Assembly (NCBI GenBank): GCA_013204195.1
Contig: JABMOJ010000364.1
Location: forward strand, 1-7,711
Direction of reading: 5' to 3'
DNA: 7,711 nt
From: SAR86 cluster bacterium
GTDB lineage: Bacteria > Pseudomonadota > Gammaproteobacteria > Pseudomonadales > Azotimanducaceae
In this document: piece by piece, positions 1 through 7,458 of the stretch
Layout: each line of letters opens with the position of its first letter
Position numbering within the stretch: the first letter of the stretch is position 1
Notes under the pieces: model-generated
Database searches by the model: none
Told to the model about the DNA's origin: nothing
What the model saw: the letters and a program-made list of their open reading frames with translations, nothing else
Program-made: the position numbers and the translations under genes

Positions 1-264
1 CCCGTAGGTACCTGAACAGTAAATGGCATATAATACTAGCCACTCAAAGCTATCGTCACAAGCTATAACATCAATAAATATAGACATTTACAGCCACAAC
101 AAGAGAATAATACTGAGGTGAGCAGCAACCGACCAAACCTGAAAATGCCCACAACCTTGCTTAACTGGCGCTATTATAGGGCTTAGCGGCAATTGTTATG
201 TAACATCAATGTAAGTATAGTGTGTTCGGTCGGATCGTTAGGACGAACGGCATATAACCGTTAG
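1..264. other. AT-rich region without a convincing gene
   Basis: This stretch is visibly richer in A and T than the rest of the window. It holds no protein I recognise and no tRNA- or rRNA-like sequence. A leftward reading frame opens with ATG at 87-85 and stays open for 29 codons to the window edge. It has only a weak ribosome binding site, and a run that short is expected by chance, so I do not call it a gene. A leftward promoter candidate at 173-203 would fit a gene lying beyond the left edge. Short inverted repeats occur at 194-205 (TGTTA-TG-TAACA) and 246-262 (AACGG/CCGTT, loop of seven). The second lies just past the yheU stop but has no T run after it, so it does not make a standard terminator. 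Confidence 0.5.
173..203 (-). promoter_or_regulatory. Possible leftward sigma-70 promoter
   Basis: Read on the minus strand there is a perfect -10 hexamer TATAAT (178-173), followed by a GC-rich discriminator (AGCGCC). The best -35 match is TTACAT (203-198), with a 19-bp spacer that is longer than ideal. The -35 half overlaps an inverted repeat, TGTTA-TG-TAACA, at 194-205, which could be an operator. It would drive a gene beyond the left edge of the window. Only the -10 is strong, so this is tentative. Confidence 0.3.
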
Positions 265-525
265 TTACTCGGTATCCATAGTGTTTTGCAGATCTTGGGC
301 CGCGCGTAATTGCTCGCGGGAGACGATGGAACAGGTGGCCGAATCGCCGTCAAAGACGATCACTACATGGCCGGACTGCAACTGAGCCCGAACCTGCGCG
401 ACTTTGCGCGTCAGGCTCACAGGCTGGTCGCCATAATCCGTTCCCTCACGGGTGACATAGTCTTCGATCACGCCTTGCAGGGCGTCGTCAGACAAGTCTT
501 GCCAGGCTATGGTCAGTTGCTGCAT
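265..525 (-). CDS. yheU: YheU family protein (UPF0270)
   Basis: This is a small cytoplasmic protein of 86 residues from the UPF0270/YheU family, whose function is not known. The match to the family is clear along most of its length: an AWQDLSDDAL start region (residues 7-16), the hallmark VTREGTDYGD (24-33), a KVAQVRAQLQSG helix (41-52) and a VVIVFD strand (54-59). Family members are usually about 70-90 residues. The ATG at 525 fits this, because the family normally begins just before the IPWQ-like motif. The frame stays open upstream for another 61 codons. An ATG at 696 there has a good GAGG site in front of it, so a 143-residue N-terminally extended form is possible. The extra residues resemble nothing I know and would fill the divergent promoter region, so I prefer the short form. 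The gene is divergent from the response regulator at 725. Confidence 0.82.
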   Translation of the reverse strand: MQQLTIAWQDLSDDALQGVIEDYVTREGTDYGDQPVSLTRKVAQVRAQLQSGHVVIVFDGDSATCSIVSREQLRAAQDLQNTMDTE

Positions 526-724
526 GAACGTTTGATCCAAGTGGTGGAAATCGGGGAAGCGGCGAGCTCGCCGAATCTGTACCGCGCTAGTATGCGTGAT
601 TCGCTGTTGATGCACCATTTTTCCGATATCGGTTTGAATGCCGCTATCGGCCATGCTGTAAACCAAAGAGGCCGGCTGCAGACGCATCGTCGTCATTGGG
701 GCCCTCAACTAAGAGGTGTAACGT
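526..724. promoter_or_regulatory. Divergent control region between yheU and the response regulator
   Basis: This spacer of about 200 bp separates two divergently read genes and should hold promoters for both. It contains two perfect palindromes: CGGCGAGCTCGCCG at 560-573, about 35 bp upstream of the yheU start, and CCGATATCGG at 623-632. The hexamer TATCGG occurs twice (627-632 and 645-650), 18 bp apart, flanking the -35 of the rightward promoter candidate. For the yheU direction I see only weak -10-like sequences, such as CATACT on the minus strand near 588-593. The palindromes could be operators, but that is inference from position alone. Confidence 0.45.
634..662 (+). promoter_or_regulatory. 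Candidate promoter of the response regulator operon
   Basis: TTGAAT (634-639) and TGTAAA (657-662) are separated by exactly 17 bp. Each matches the sigma-70 consensus at four of six positions. This would leave a leader of about 55 bases before the ATG at 725. A perfect palindrome (623-632) touches the upstream side. The spacer holds a small GCCG-CTAT-CGGC inverted repeat (640-651). Both are plausible places for autoregulation, but neither is shown by sequence alone. Confidence 0.35.
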
Positions 725-1435
725 ATGGTAGAACAAATCCCCGGCCTGCTTGTGATCGAAGATGAACCCATCACCCGTGCGCAACTGGCGGCTCACTTCG
801 AGCACGAAGGCTATCGGGTCTTCGCCCGCGCCGATGCCGAGGGTATCGAACAACTAATCATTACTCACCAAGTGGACATCTGTCTGCTGGATATCAATTT
901 GCCGGGCAGAGACGGCCTCACGGTCACGCGAGAATTACGCGGTCAGAGCGACGTGGGGATTATTCTCGTGACCAGTAAGGGCGAGCAAATTGACCGGATC
1001 ATCGGCTTAGAAAGTGGCGCTGATGATTATGTATCCAAGCCCTTTGACGCTCGCGAATTACTTTCCCGGGTTAAAGCACTTCTGCGCCGAGTCAGAATTC
1101 AGGCACGGCTAAAATCCAAAGGTGTCAGCCGACACTTTTCCGACTGGTCTCTGAACTTAAACAAACGTGAACTCAAGGCGCCGAATAACCACCGACTGAC
1201 CCTGTCGGCCGGCGAGTTTAATTTATTGCTGGCCCTCATTGATCAGGCAGGCGAGGCTTTGACCCGCGACGAGTTGATGAATAAAATTCGCAACCGAGAA
1301 TGGTATCCCGACGATCGTTATATCGATGTCCTGGTCGGTCAGGTACGGCGCAAATTTCGCCAGCACAGCCCCGACCAAACCTTTATTAGCACCATTCATG
1401 GCAAGGGCTATCTGTTTTCGCCGACAGTATCCTAG
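725..1435 (+). CDS. OmpR-family response regulator, TorR/ArcA type
   Basis: This is a complete two-component transcription factor of 236 residues. The receiver domain (about 7-122) has the acidic pair E12/D13, the phosphoacceptor D56 in LLDINLPGRDG, T83 in ILVTS and K105 in the YVSKPF loop, so every residue needed for phosphorylation is present. The C-terminal winged-helix DNA-binding domain (about 137-232) contains the recognition-helix region DRYIDVLVGQVRRKF and ends with the IHGKGYLF wing. GIILVTS followed by IDRIIGLESGADDYVSKP is closer to TorR than to most OmpR relatives, with ArcA next. No torCAD genes are in view, so the regulated pathway is unknown. The ATG is preceded by AAGAGG (711-716) at a spacing of eight. 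The next gene begins nine bases after the stop, so the two are surely co-transcribed. No intact sensor kinase lies in the window. Confidence 0.93.
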   Translation: MVEQIPGLLVIEDEPITRAQLAAHFEHEGYRVFARADAEGIEQLIITHQVDICLLDINLPGRDGLTVTRELRGQSDVGIILVTSKGEQIDRIIGLESGADDYVSKPFDARELLSRVKALLRRVRIQARLKSKGVSRHFSDWSLNLNKRELKAPNNHRLTLSAGEFNLLLALIDQAGEALTRDELMNKIRNREWYPDDRYIDVLVGQVRRKFRQHSPDQTFISTIHGKGYLFSPTVS

Positions 1436-1444
1436 GCTATAGCC

Positions 1445-2875
1445 GTGATATCACGTCTCAAATCGCATAACTTAAGCTTGCTGCAACGCAATCTCGAAAC
1501 CCTGGGTTACCGTTCCGCGCGCAGCAAGGATGGTACCCGGGTCAGTATCTATCGGCTAAAGCCCGAGTCAAAATCAATGATTCGACTGGCAGCATTTCGA
1601 CAGGCGCATCAGCCACTGCCCATTGCACCCTCGTTGCCGCACCTAAGTCCCGCAGTTAGCGCCAGGCTGGCTCTATTTCGGATCGAAGCCGGCAAGAGCG
1701 TCATTGATCAACCGACCTTTAACGCGCCAGGCATCACCGAGGATCTGGACGCGCTGTTTTCACTCAACACCGATCCGCAGGGCTTAGCGCTGCGGTTACT
1801 CAGCACACCGGATAGCCGACACGACGTAGGCGATACCGTTATCATCGCGCAGATAATGACGGCCTTGATCAATAGTGTCGTCCAATTCAACGAACCCGCC
1901 GACCTGGTCGTGACAGCCAAAGCTGAGACAGCATTTGATTCGCAGACTCGTCTGCGCTTGCCTATAACCGACACTGACTGCAGCACCAGCACGTCAGATC
2001 GACCTCAGACTTTCGAGTTTTTAGGCTCTGGATCAGGCAGACATCAGCAAGGCGACATCGAACACCGATGGGGCCAATTGGCAGGCACAAGGGTCCTGCT
2101 GATCGAAGACAGCAAATTCAACCAGATACTAACTCAGGAAATATTGTCGTCGCTGGGACTCATTGTCACGGTTGCCGATCATGGCCGCGCCGCACTGGAA
2201 CAGCTAGCGCATGGCGCATTCGACGTGATTCTGATGGACCTACAAATGCCTGTCATGAATGGCCACGAAACGATCAAGGCCTTACGCGCCGACCACCGAT
2301 ACAGGGACATGCAGGTTATCGCCTTATCAGCAGGCACACTAGAAGACGGGAAGGATGAGGCCGATCAGGCCCTCGCCGAAGGCTTCGACCATTATGCGGT
2401 TAAACCAATCAATTTTGACTATCTACTCACCCTGATCTCAAAACTGATAGGGCAACCTCGGCCAGCGGGCTCAACAGCTGACATTCATAGGGCGCCTGCA
2501 GACACGGTGGCGCAGGTCCAGACCGTGCGTAACATCGATTTTGCTGTCGCACTGCAGCACCATAATGGCGATCAGGCCCTGCTGAACCGGATGTTAGCGG
2601 AGTTCGAGCGGCTCTACGCCGATGCTGACCAACAATTGCTGGCCCTGATCAGAGCCAACGACGGTGTCTTAGCCGAACGTCTGGCGCATAACATTAAGGG
2701 TGTCGCTGGCAGTTTTGGCGCCCGTCAGCTGATGACCTGTGCTCAGCACATCGAGCAGCAGCTACAGTGTAACGGTGACATGCACGCCGGCCTGCAGGCC
2801 TTTAGGTTCGCGCTGACAAACTTCAATCAAGCCAGCCAGCGCTACCGTTTGGTCGCTATAGATTCATCACATTGA
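1445..2875 (+). CDS. Degenerate hybrid histidine kinase: pseudokinase core, receiver and Hpt
   Basis: This 476-residue protein matches the C-terminal two-thirds of a TorS/ArcB-like hybrid kinase. Residues 78-84 (FRIEAGK) mark the end of a dimerisation helix, but no SHEIRTPL-type H-box precedes it. Residues about 100-200 follow a HATPase fold ([20 protein letters not shown], 129-148). There the N-box asparagines are replaced by A140 and S144, the DTGxGI box has become DTDCST (176-181), and no GTGLGL motif remains. It should therefore not autophosphorylate. The receiver (about 216-335) is intact: E221/D222, D265 in [12 protein letters not shown]295 and K320. The Hpt domain (about 364-465) has the phosphorylatable H415 in LAHNIKG. 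There is no signal peptide or membrane segment, so it is probably cytoplasmic. It starts at GTG 1445 with a weak AGG site, in the same frame as the regulator upstream. It is probably a phosphorelay adaptor for that regulator; a decaying gene is the alternative. Confidence 0.82.
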   Translation: MISRLKSHNLSLLQRNLETLGYRSARSKDGTRVSIYRLKPESKSMIRLAAFRQAHQPLPIAPSLPHLSPAVSARLALFRIEAGKSVIDQPTFNAPGITEDLDALFSLNTDPQGLALRLLSTPDSRHDVGDTVIIAQIMTALINSVVQFNEPADLVVTAKAETAFDSQTRLRLPITDTDCSTSTSDRPQTFEFLGSGSGRHQQGDIEHRWGQLAGTRVLLIEDSKFNQILTQEILSSLGLIVTVADHGRAALEQLAHGAFDVILMDLQMPVMNGHETIKALRADHRYRDMQVIALSAGTLEDGKDEADQALAEGFDHYAVKPINFDYLLTLISKLIGQPRPAGSTADIHRAPADTVAQVQTVRNIDFAVALQHHNGDQALLNRMLAEFERLYADADQQLLALIRANDGVLAERLAHNIKGVAGSFGARQLMTCAQHIEQQLQCNGDMHAGLQAFRFALTNFNQASQRYRLVAIDSSH

Positions 2876-3683
2876 CGTACTGGACTGGGTCAGCGGGCTT
2901 TTGCGCCAGGGATTGGAAGTCAAACAGCTTGGCGTCCAGCATATGCGACGGGACGATATCAGACATACCGCGGAAGATAGAATCGAGTCGACCAGGATGT
3001 TGTTTCTCCCAACCCTGCAACATCTCCTTGATGACCTGACGCTGCAGATTGTCCTGGGAGCCACACAAATTACAGGGAATGATCGGCATCTTCGCCAGCA
3101 TGGCATAGCGCTCGATGTCTTTTTCTTTACAGTAAGCCAGCGGGCGAATCACGATATTTTCTTTGTCATCGCTCAGCAGCTTGGCCGGCATGGTTTTCAT
3201 CTTGCCGCCGTAAAACAAATTGAGGAACAAGGTGCCGAGCATGTCGTCACGATGATGCCCCAGGGCGATTTTGGTAAAACCGTTTTGCTTGGCATACTTA
3301 TACAGAATGCCGCGTCGAAAGCGCGAGCACCAACCACAATAGGTTTTGCCCGCTGGGACCATCTCCTTGACCAGGGAATAGGTGTCTTCTTCGAGTATCT
3401 TGTAATCGACGCCCAACGAAGTGAAGTATTCTGGCAGCACATGTTCGGGAAAGTCTGGCTGTTTTTGGTCAAGATTGACCGCCACCAACTCAAAATTGAT
3501 CGGCGCATGGCGCTGCAGGCTCATCAATATATCAAGCATCGTCAAGGAGTCCTTACCACCCGAGATGCAGACCATGATCTTGTCGCCCTCCTCGATCATG
3601 TTAAAGTCTTCGATCGCTCGACCTGTGTCACGCCGCAGGCGTTTATGCAGTTTATTCTTGTCGTAAATCGTTTTCTGGTTCAT
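2856..3683 (-). CDS. ttcA: tRNA 2-thiocytidine synthetase TtcA
   Basis: TtcA makes 2-thiocytidine at position 32 of certain tRNAs. It activates the base with ATP and transfers sulfur with the help of an iron-sulfur cluster, in the cytoplasm. The 275-residue protein is complete and typical in length for proteobacteria. It has the ATP pyrophosphatase P-loop SGGKDS (41-46), a CGWC pair (C116, C119) in the position of the cluster-binding CxxC, the family signature [19 protein letters not shown] (142-160) and a second CNLC pair (C204, C207) before GSQDNLQRQ. The tail ends normally after the [11 protein letters not shown] block. The ATG at 3683 has a weak GAAAG site. The gene is divergent from the deacetylase. 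Its last 20 bases overlap the end of the pseudokinase gene, tail to tail. Its role is housekeeping and unrelated to the two-component genes. Confidence 0.96.
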   Translation of the reverse strand: MNQKTIYDKNKLHKRLRRDTGRAIEDFNMIEEGDKIMVCISGGKDSLTMLDILMSLQRHAPINFELVAVNLDQKQPDFPEHVLPEYFTSLGVDYKILEEDTYSLVKEMVPAGKTYCGWCSRFRRGILYKYAKQNGFTKIALGHHRDDMLGTLFLNLFYGGKMKTMPAKLLSDDKENIVIRPLAYCKEKDIERYAMLAKMPIIPCNLCGSQDNLQRQVIKEMLQGWEKQHPGRLDSIFRGMSDIVPSHMLDAKLFDFQSLAQKPADPVQYVNVMNL

Positions 3684-3796
3684 ATCTATACTTTCATGGT
3701 GGCCAAGACCGACCCGGCAATTTTACACTAATAAGCGAGGCTCGCCAGTCACGAGTCTCTCATCACCACTCAACTGAAGCCTTATGAGCCCTGAGC
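3684..3796. promoter_or_regulatory. Divergent spacer between ttcA and the deacetylase gene
   Basis: These 113 bp must serve both flanking genes. On the minus strand TAAAAT (3725-3720) is a reasonable -10 for ttcA, but I find no good -35 at the right distance. No convincing rightward promoter is visible. An inverted repeat GCGAG-G-CTCGC lies at 3735-3745. Its arms are the same as those in the palindrome upstream of yheU (560-573). Confidence 0.35.
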
Positions 3797-4948
3797 ATGA
3801 TGATTAAAATTCGGTTACCGATTGTGCTGCTACTCTTGATTGTCAGCTTCAATCAGTCTGCACTAGCGAGCCAGCCTGGCGGGGTAATCCTGCAGTATCA
3901 TCATATCGGTACCTTAACCCCGGCGGTTACGAGCATCGAGCCAGCCCAATTTAAACGCCATATGGACTATATTGCCCAGCAAGGCTACCCGGTGTGGGCA
4001 CTGGAGCGCCTAGTGGCCGCTCTGATTTCAGGTCAGCCGCTACCTGAGAACGTGGTCAGTATCACCTTTGATGATGCTTATCCAAGTATTTACCAGCATG
4101 GGTTTCCCATCCTGAAGGCCCACGGCTGGCCGTTCAGCATCTTTGTCTCAACCGCTTACATTCGCCAACAAGGCGACGACTCGAACTTCAGTGGCGATGT
4201 CATCGTCGACGGCGGCACTACTGACGACTTGGCAGACCGTAAAATAGCCAACGACTCGCAATATCTGTCATGGTCACAGTTGCGCGAAATGCGCCAGGCT
4301 GGCGCCAGCATTCTCAATCACACTCACTCACACCCTCATCTGCTGCGGCGTCTCAGCGGCGAGACGAGGGCCGACTGGGAAGCTCGAATCGGCTATCAGA
4401 TCAACCGAGCCCAGCAGCTATTAACCGAGCATCTCGGACCCACACCGAAACTATTGGCTTACCCCTATGGCGAATACGACAAAACGGTGGCAAAAATAGC
4501 CACCGAACTGGGCTACGTCGGCGTCGGTCAACAAAGCGGCGCGGCAGGTCAACATGACGACCTAAGCGCCTTACCTCGTTATCCGTTATCGGGAATCTAC
4601 AGTGATATGGAAGGCCTGCGGCTCAAGCTCAACACCTGGCCTTTACCGTTAATCGCCAACGGCCGCGATCCTCTGCTTCACCCGGCAGAGAACCGACCGA
4701 TTCTGGACTTGCAATTCAGCGATTCCAACCTGCCCCTCGAAAAACTCGTCTGTTACGGACCGAATGGACCGACGAAGCTGACCCAATTGGGGCCGCAACA
4801 CTACCAAGCTCAATCAGAGACTCCGCTAAACGTCGGTCGATCACGTTACAACTGCACCCTACCGGTACCTGGATCGAGTCGCTTTTACTGGTTCTCGCAA
4901 CTCTGGATCCTGCGCCATCCGGACGGCAGCTGGTATGCGGAAGATTAA
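3797..4948 (+). CDS. Secreted polysaccharide deacetylase (CE4/NodB fold)
   Basis: This 383-residue protein is probably exported and removes acetyl groups from an N- or O-acetylated polysaccharide; the substrate cannot be told from sequence. A signal peptide covers residues 1-24 (hydrophobic LPIVLLLLIVSF, likely cleavage after ALA at 22-24). The catalytic fold begins at VILQYHHIG (30-38). It has TFDD (90-93), whose aspartates are the expected catalytic base and metal ligand, and NHTHSHPH (174-181), with H175 and H179 as the metal-binding histidines. AYPYGEYD (221-228) matches a further conserved motif. About 30 hydrophilic residues (124-156) are inserted between the first two motifs, as in PgaB-like members. 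A C-terminal domain (about 300-383) ends in PDGSWY and has two cysteines (C319, C353) that could form a disulfide. Translation may start at ATG 3797 or 3800; neither has a strong ribosome site. The stop overlaps that of ybbP. Confidence 0.9.
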   Translation: MMIKIRLPIVLLLLIVSFNQSALASQPGGVILQYHHIGTLTPAVTSIEPAQFKRHMDYIAQQGYPVWALERLVAALISGQPLPENVVSITFDDAYPSIYQHGFPILKAHGWPFSIFVSTAYIRQQGDDSNFSGDVIVDGGTTDDLADRKIANDSQYLSWSQLREMRQAGASILNHTHSHPHLLRRLSGETRADWEARIGYQINRAQQLLTEHLGPTPKLLAYPYGEYDKTVAKIATELGYVGVGQQSGAAGQHDDLSALPRYPLSGIYSDMEGLRLKLNTWPLPLIANGRDPLLHPAENRPILDLQFSDSNLPLEKLVCYGPNGPTKLTQLGPQHYQAQSETPLNVGRSRYNCTLPVPGSSRFYWFSQLWILRHPDGSWYAED

Positions 4949-7458
4949 GTTAACTCTCGCAAAACAATCGTTGGTGAAATTTTAACCACCTTGCGGGTCG
5001 CCAGGGTGCCAATGCTACCAATCAATACCACTCCCACGGCGGGACCCAGCAACCAGAGCAACGGGTTGAGCTGGTATTCTAGCTCGAACACCTGGGTTTC
5101 CAGAGCAAAGACCGTCACCTCGGCCCCGACAGTGGCCAAGACACCTGCGAACAACCCTAACATGCAGAACTCGATCACGAGACTCCCCATCACCAGCCGC
5201 TGACTGGCGCCCAGCGTCCGCAATATCGCGTGTTGCTTGAAGCGCTCGTCCATACTGGCCTGAATACTGGCCAGCAGCACCATGCCACCGGCCACCATAA
5301 TCAGTGCCAGCACTAACTCGATGGCCAGTGTCACCTGACTGATAATCAGCTGGATCTGTTCGATAATAGCGTCCACCTCGATGACCGTCATAGTGGGATA
5401 AGCCCGAATCAGGGTGTTCAAAAATAACTTCTGCTGAGCACCCAAATGAAAACTGGTCATGAACGTCGAAGGAAAATCAGCCAACGCACCGGGTGAGAAG
5501 ATGATATAGAAATTTGGCTGTAAATTGTCCCAGGCAACGGTGCGAATGCTGGCGACCCGGGTCGGCAGAGGTCGACCCTGAATATTAAACACCAGCGTGT
5601 CGCCGACATTCAGATCGTTCGCGACGGCCAGGTCTTGCTCAAGGGATACCAGAGGTTCGCCAGTATAGTTTGTCGACCACCAGGTGCCCGCCACTATCTC
5701 GTTATCGTCAGGCAAGTCGGCGGCCCAGGTCAGGTTGCGACCAGAGGTGGTATTCGGTCCACGATCCCTAGACGGCTCTTGCTGCCGGCTCTCTCGGTCC
5801 GTGTCATATTGCTTTGCGGGGATACCATTGACCAGGCTGATACGGCCTCGAATCATGGGGTACAGCGGCTGGGCAACGATGTCATTGGCCACCAGCAGAT
5901 TTCTGATGGGCTCAACATCTTGAGGCGAAATATTGAGGGCGAAGTGATTCGGTGCGTCCGCGGGTATCTGCGCCCGCCATTCATCGATCAAGGCGGTGCG
6001 CACCAGAAACAGAATCAGCAAGAGCATAATGGCCAAGCCGAACACCAAGATCTGTAGCGTATTCTCCTGACCTCGACGCTGCATGCCCGCCAGCGCCAGG
6101 CGCCAGGCACTACCGGCCTGCATCCCCAAGACTCGGCCTGAGCGCAGCAGGCCATAGGCCAGCACACTCAACACCAGAACGGCCACGACACCACCAGAAA
6201 AGATCATGGCCGTCAGCCACAGGTCTTGGCTATACCACCACATCAAACCGATGGTGCCGAGCAATGCCGCGACATAGCTCAAGCGATTGTTCAGGGTCGC
6301 AGGGACGAGATCCCGACGAATGACTCGCGCGGGCTCTGTAGAACGCAGTTTCAACAACGGCGGCAGGGCAAAACTGAGTAAGCAGACGAACCCCGTCACC
6401 ATCCCCAGCCAGATCGGCCGCCAGCCTGGGTTTGGCAATTCGATGGGTATAAAGGGCGCCAGGATACTGGCGATGCCGGTTTGGGCAAGATAACCAACGA
6501 CGCTGCCCAACAGTGTGGAGCACAGGCCCACCACCAGGAAAATCATCAGGAACAGGCTGTCGATGCTTGATGGGCTGGCTCCCAGAGTCTTCATGATGGC
6601 GACGTGATCGTAATGACGTAATGAGTAACGCTGCGCCGCCAAGGCGATCGCGACGCCCGCCAATAACACACCTAGCAAACCACCCAGGAGCAAAAATCGC
6701 TCACCTCGTTGCAAGGCGTTACCGATTTGCTCGGTACCATCCTTGACGCCAAATAGTCGAGCATCTTCGCCCAACTGCGGTTTTACCCAGGTTGAAAATT
6801 CTGCCAGCGCCTCACGCTCGCCGGCAAACAGGTAGCGATACGTGAGGCGGCTGCCGGGTTGAACGACGGCGGTGGAGGCCACATCCTGCATGTTCATCAA
6901 CACTCGCGGTCCGGCGCTGTTGAAGCCTCCGCCACGGTCCGGTTCCTTGATCAAGACTTGACTGACGTTAAGATTGGCAATGCCCACCTCGAGTTGATCA
7001 CCCGGCGCTAAACCCAACGCGGGTAACAGTCGACTCTCCAGCCAGACCTCACCCGGCGCAGGACCCTGGGTCGCGACTCGGCCTCGAACAAAAGGCTGGT
7101 CGGCGACGATCAGCTTGCCCCGCAATGGATAGGTCGGATTGACCGCCTTGACCGACGCGAACTGGGCTCGGTCAGCCGCAAACACCATGGACAGAAAATC
7201 CAGGGTCTCGGCTCGCTGCAGACCACTCTGCTCGGCCCGCATCAAAATCAGCGGCGAAATCGGCGCACTGCTGGATATCACGAGATCTGCCGCCAGGAAG
7301 CTCGCCGACTCTCGCACCAGGGCCTGTTGCAGACGATCGACAAACAGCGTAATTGTGGTCACGGTGCTGACCGCCACGATGAGAGACGCCAGCAGCAGGG
7401 TCAGCTCACCGGAACGCCAGTCTCGCCAAAGTAATTTCAATGCCAGCATCGGGTTCAT
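4945..7458 (-). CDS. ybbP: ABC transporter permease YbbP
   Basis: This is the 837-residue inner-membrane permease of the YbbA-YbbP ABC system, a FtsX/MacB-like type VII family. Such systems use ATP to work on substrates or proteins at the membrane rather than to import solutes. In E. coli the pair lies next to tesA, and a role with hydrophobic compounds has been proposed. The sequence shows a first membrane helix (about 20-40), a large periplasmic domain (41-253), a group of helices (about 254-276, 300-325, 348-370, 393-440, 466-487), a second periplasmic domain (488-700) and three final helices (about 702-732, 754-785, 797-820). Both FtsX halves carry the same cytoplasmic coupling motif: AIMKTLGA (287-294) and AILRTLGA (744-751). 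It is slightly longer than the E. coli protein (about 804), in part perhaps through a polar stretch at 550-575. The ATG overlaps the ybbA stop (ATGA) and follows AGGAAG at a spacing of seven. Confidence 0.94.
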   Translation of the reverse strand: MNPMLALKLLWRDWRSGELTLLLASLIVAVSTVTTITLFVDRLQQALVRESASFLAADLVISSSAPISPLILMRAEQSGLQRAETLDFLSMVFAADRAQFASVKAVNPTYPLRGKLIVADQPFVRGRVATQGPAPGEVWLESRLLPALGLAPGDQLEVGIANLNVSQVLIKEPDRGGGFNSAGPRVLMNMQDVASTAVVQPGSRLTYRYLFAGEREALAEFSTWVKPQLGEDARLFGVKDGTEQIGNALQRGERFLLLGGLLGVLLAGVAIALAAQRYSLRHYDHVAIMKTLGASPSSIDSLFLMIFLVVGLCSTLLGSVVGYLAQTGIASILAPFIPIELPNPGWRPIWLGMVTGFVCLLSFALPPLLKLRSTEPARVIRRDLVPATLNNRLSYVAALLGTIGLMWWYSQDLWLTAMIFSGGVVAVLVLSVLAYGLLRSGRVLGMQAGSAWRLALAGMQRRGQENTLQILVFGLAIMLLLILFLVRTALIDEWRAQIPADAPNHFALNISPQDVEPIRNLLVANDIVAQPLYPMIRGRISLVNGIPAKQYDTDRESRQQEPSRDRGPNTTSGRNLTWAADLPDDNEIVAGTWWSTNYTGEPLVSLEQDLAVANDLNVGDTLVFNIQGRPLPTRVASIRTVAWDNLQPNFYIIFSPGALADFPSTFMTSFHLGAQQKLFLNTLIRAYPTMTVIEVDAIIEQIQLIISQVTLAIELVLALIMVAGGMVLLASIQASMDERFKQHAILRTLGASQRLVMGSLVIEFCMLGLFAGVLATVGAEVTVFALETQVFELEYQLNPLLWLLGPAVGVVLIGSIGTLATRKVVKISPTIVLRELT

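Noticed and set aside
1..87. A leftward frame from an ATG at 87-85, open for 29 codons to the window edge
   Set aside because: It is too short to stand out from chance, has no clear ribosome binding site, and the predicted residues resemble no family I know. It might still be the start of a gene beyond the edge.
246..262. AACGG/CCGTT hairpin after the yheU stop, as a terminator
   Set aside because: The stem is only five base pairs and no T tract follows on the leftward strand.
310..765. A 151-codon rightward frame
   Set aside because: It is the antisense shadow of yheU and the divergent spacer and runs into the regulator's start. The UPF0270 match on the other strand is decisive.
2810..2842. 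A GCGCTG/CAGCGC inverted repeat near the end of the pseudokinase gene, as a possible terminator
   Set aside because: The stem is six base pairs with a loop of more than 20 bases and no T run, and it lies inside coding sequence.
2901..3731. A 276-codon rightward frame opposite ttcA
   Set aside because: It lies antisense to ttcA, which has all its catalytic motifs. The rightward product has no recognisable domain.
5635..6057. A 140-codon rightward frame inside ybbP
   Set aside because: It is antisense to a well-conserved permease gene, with no motif or ribosome site of its own.
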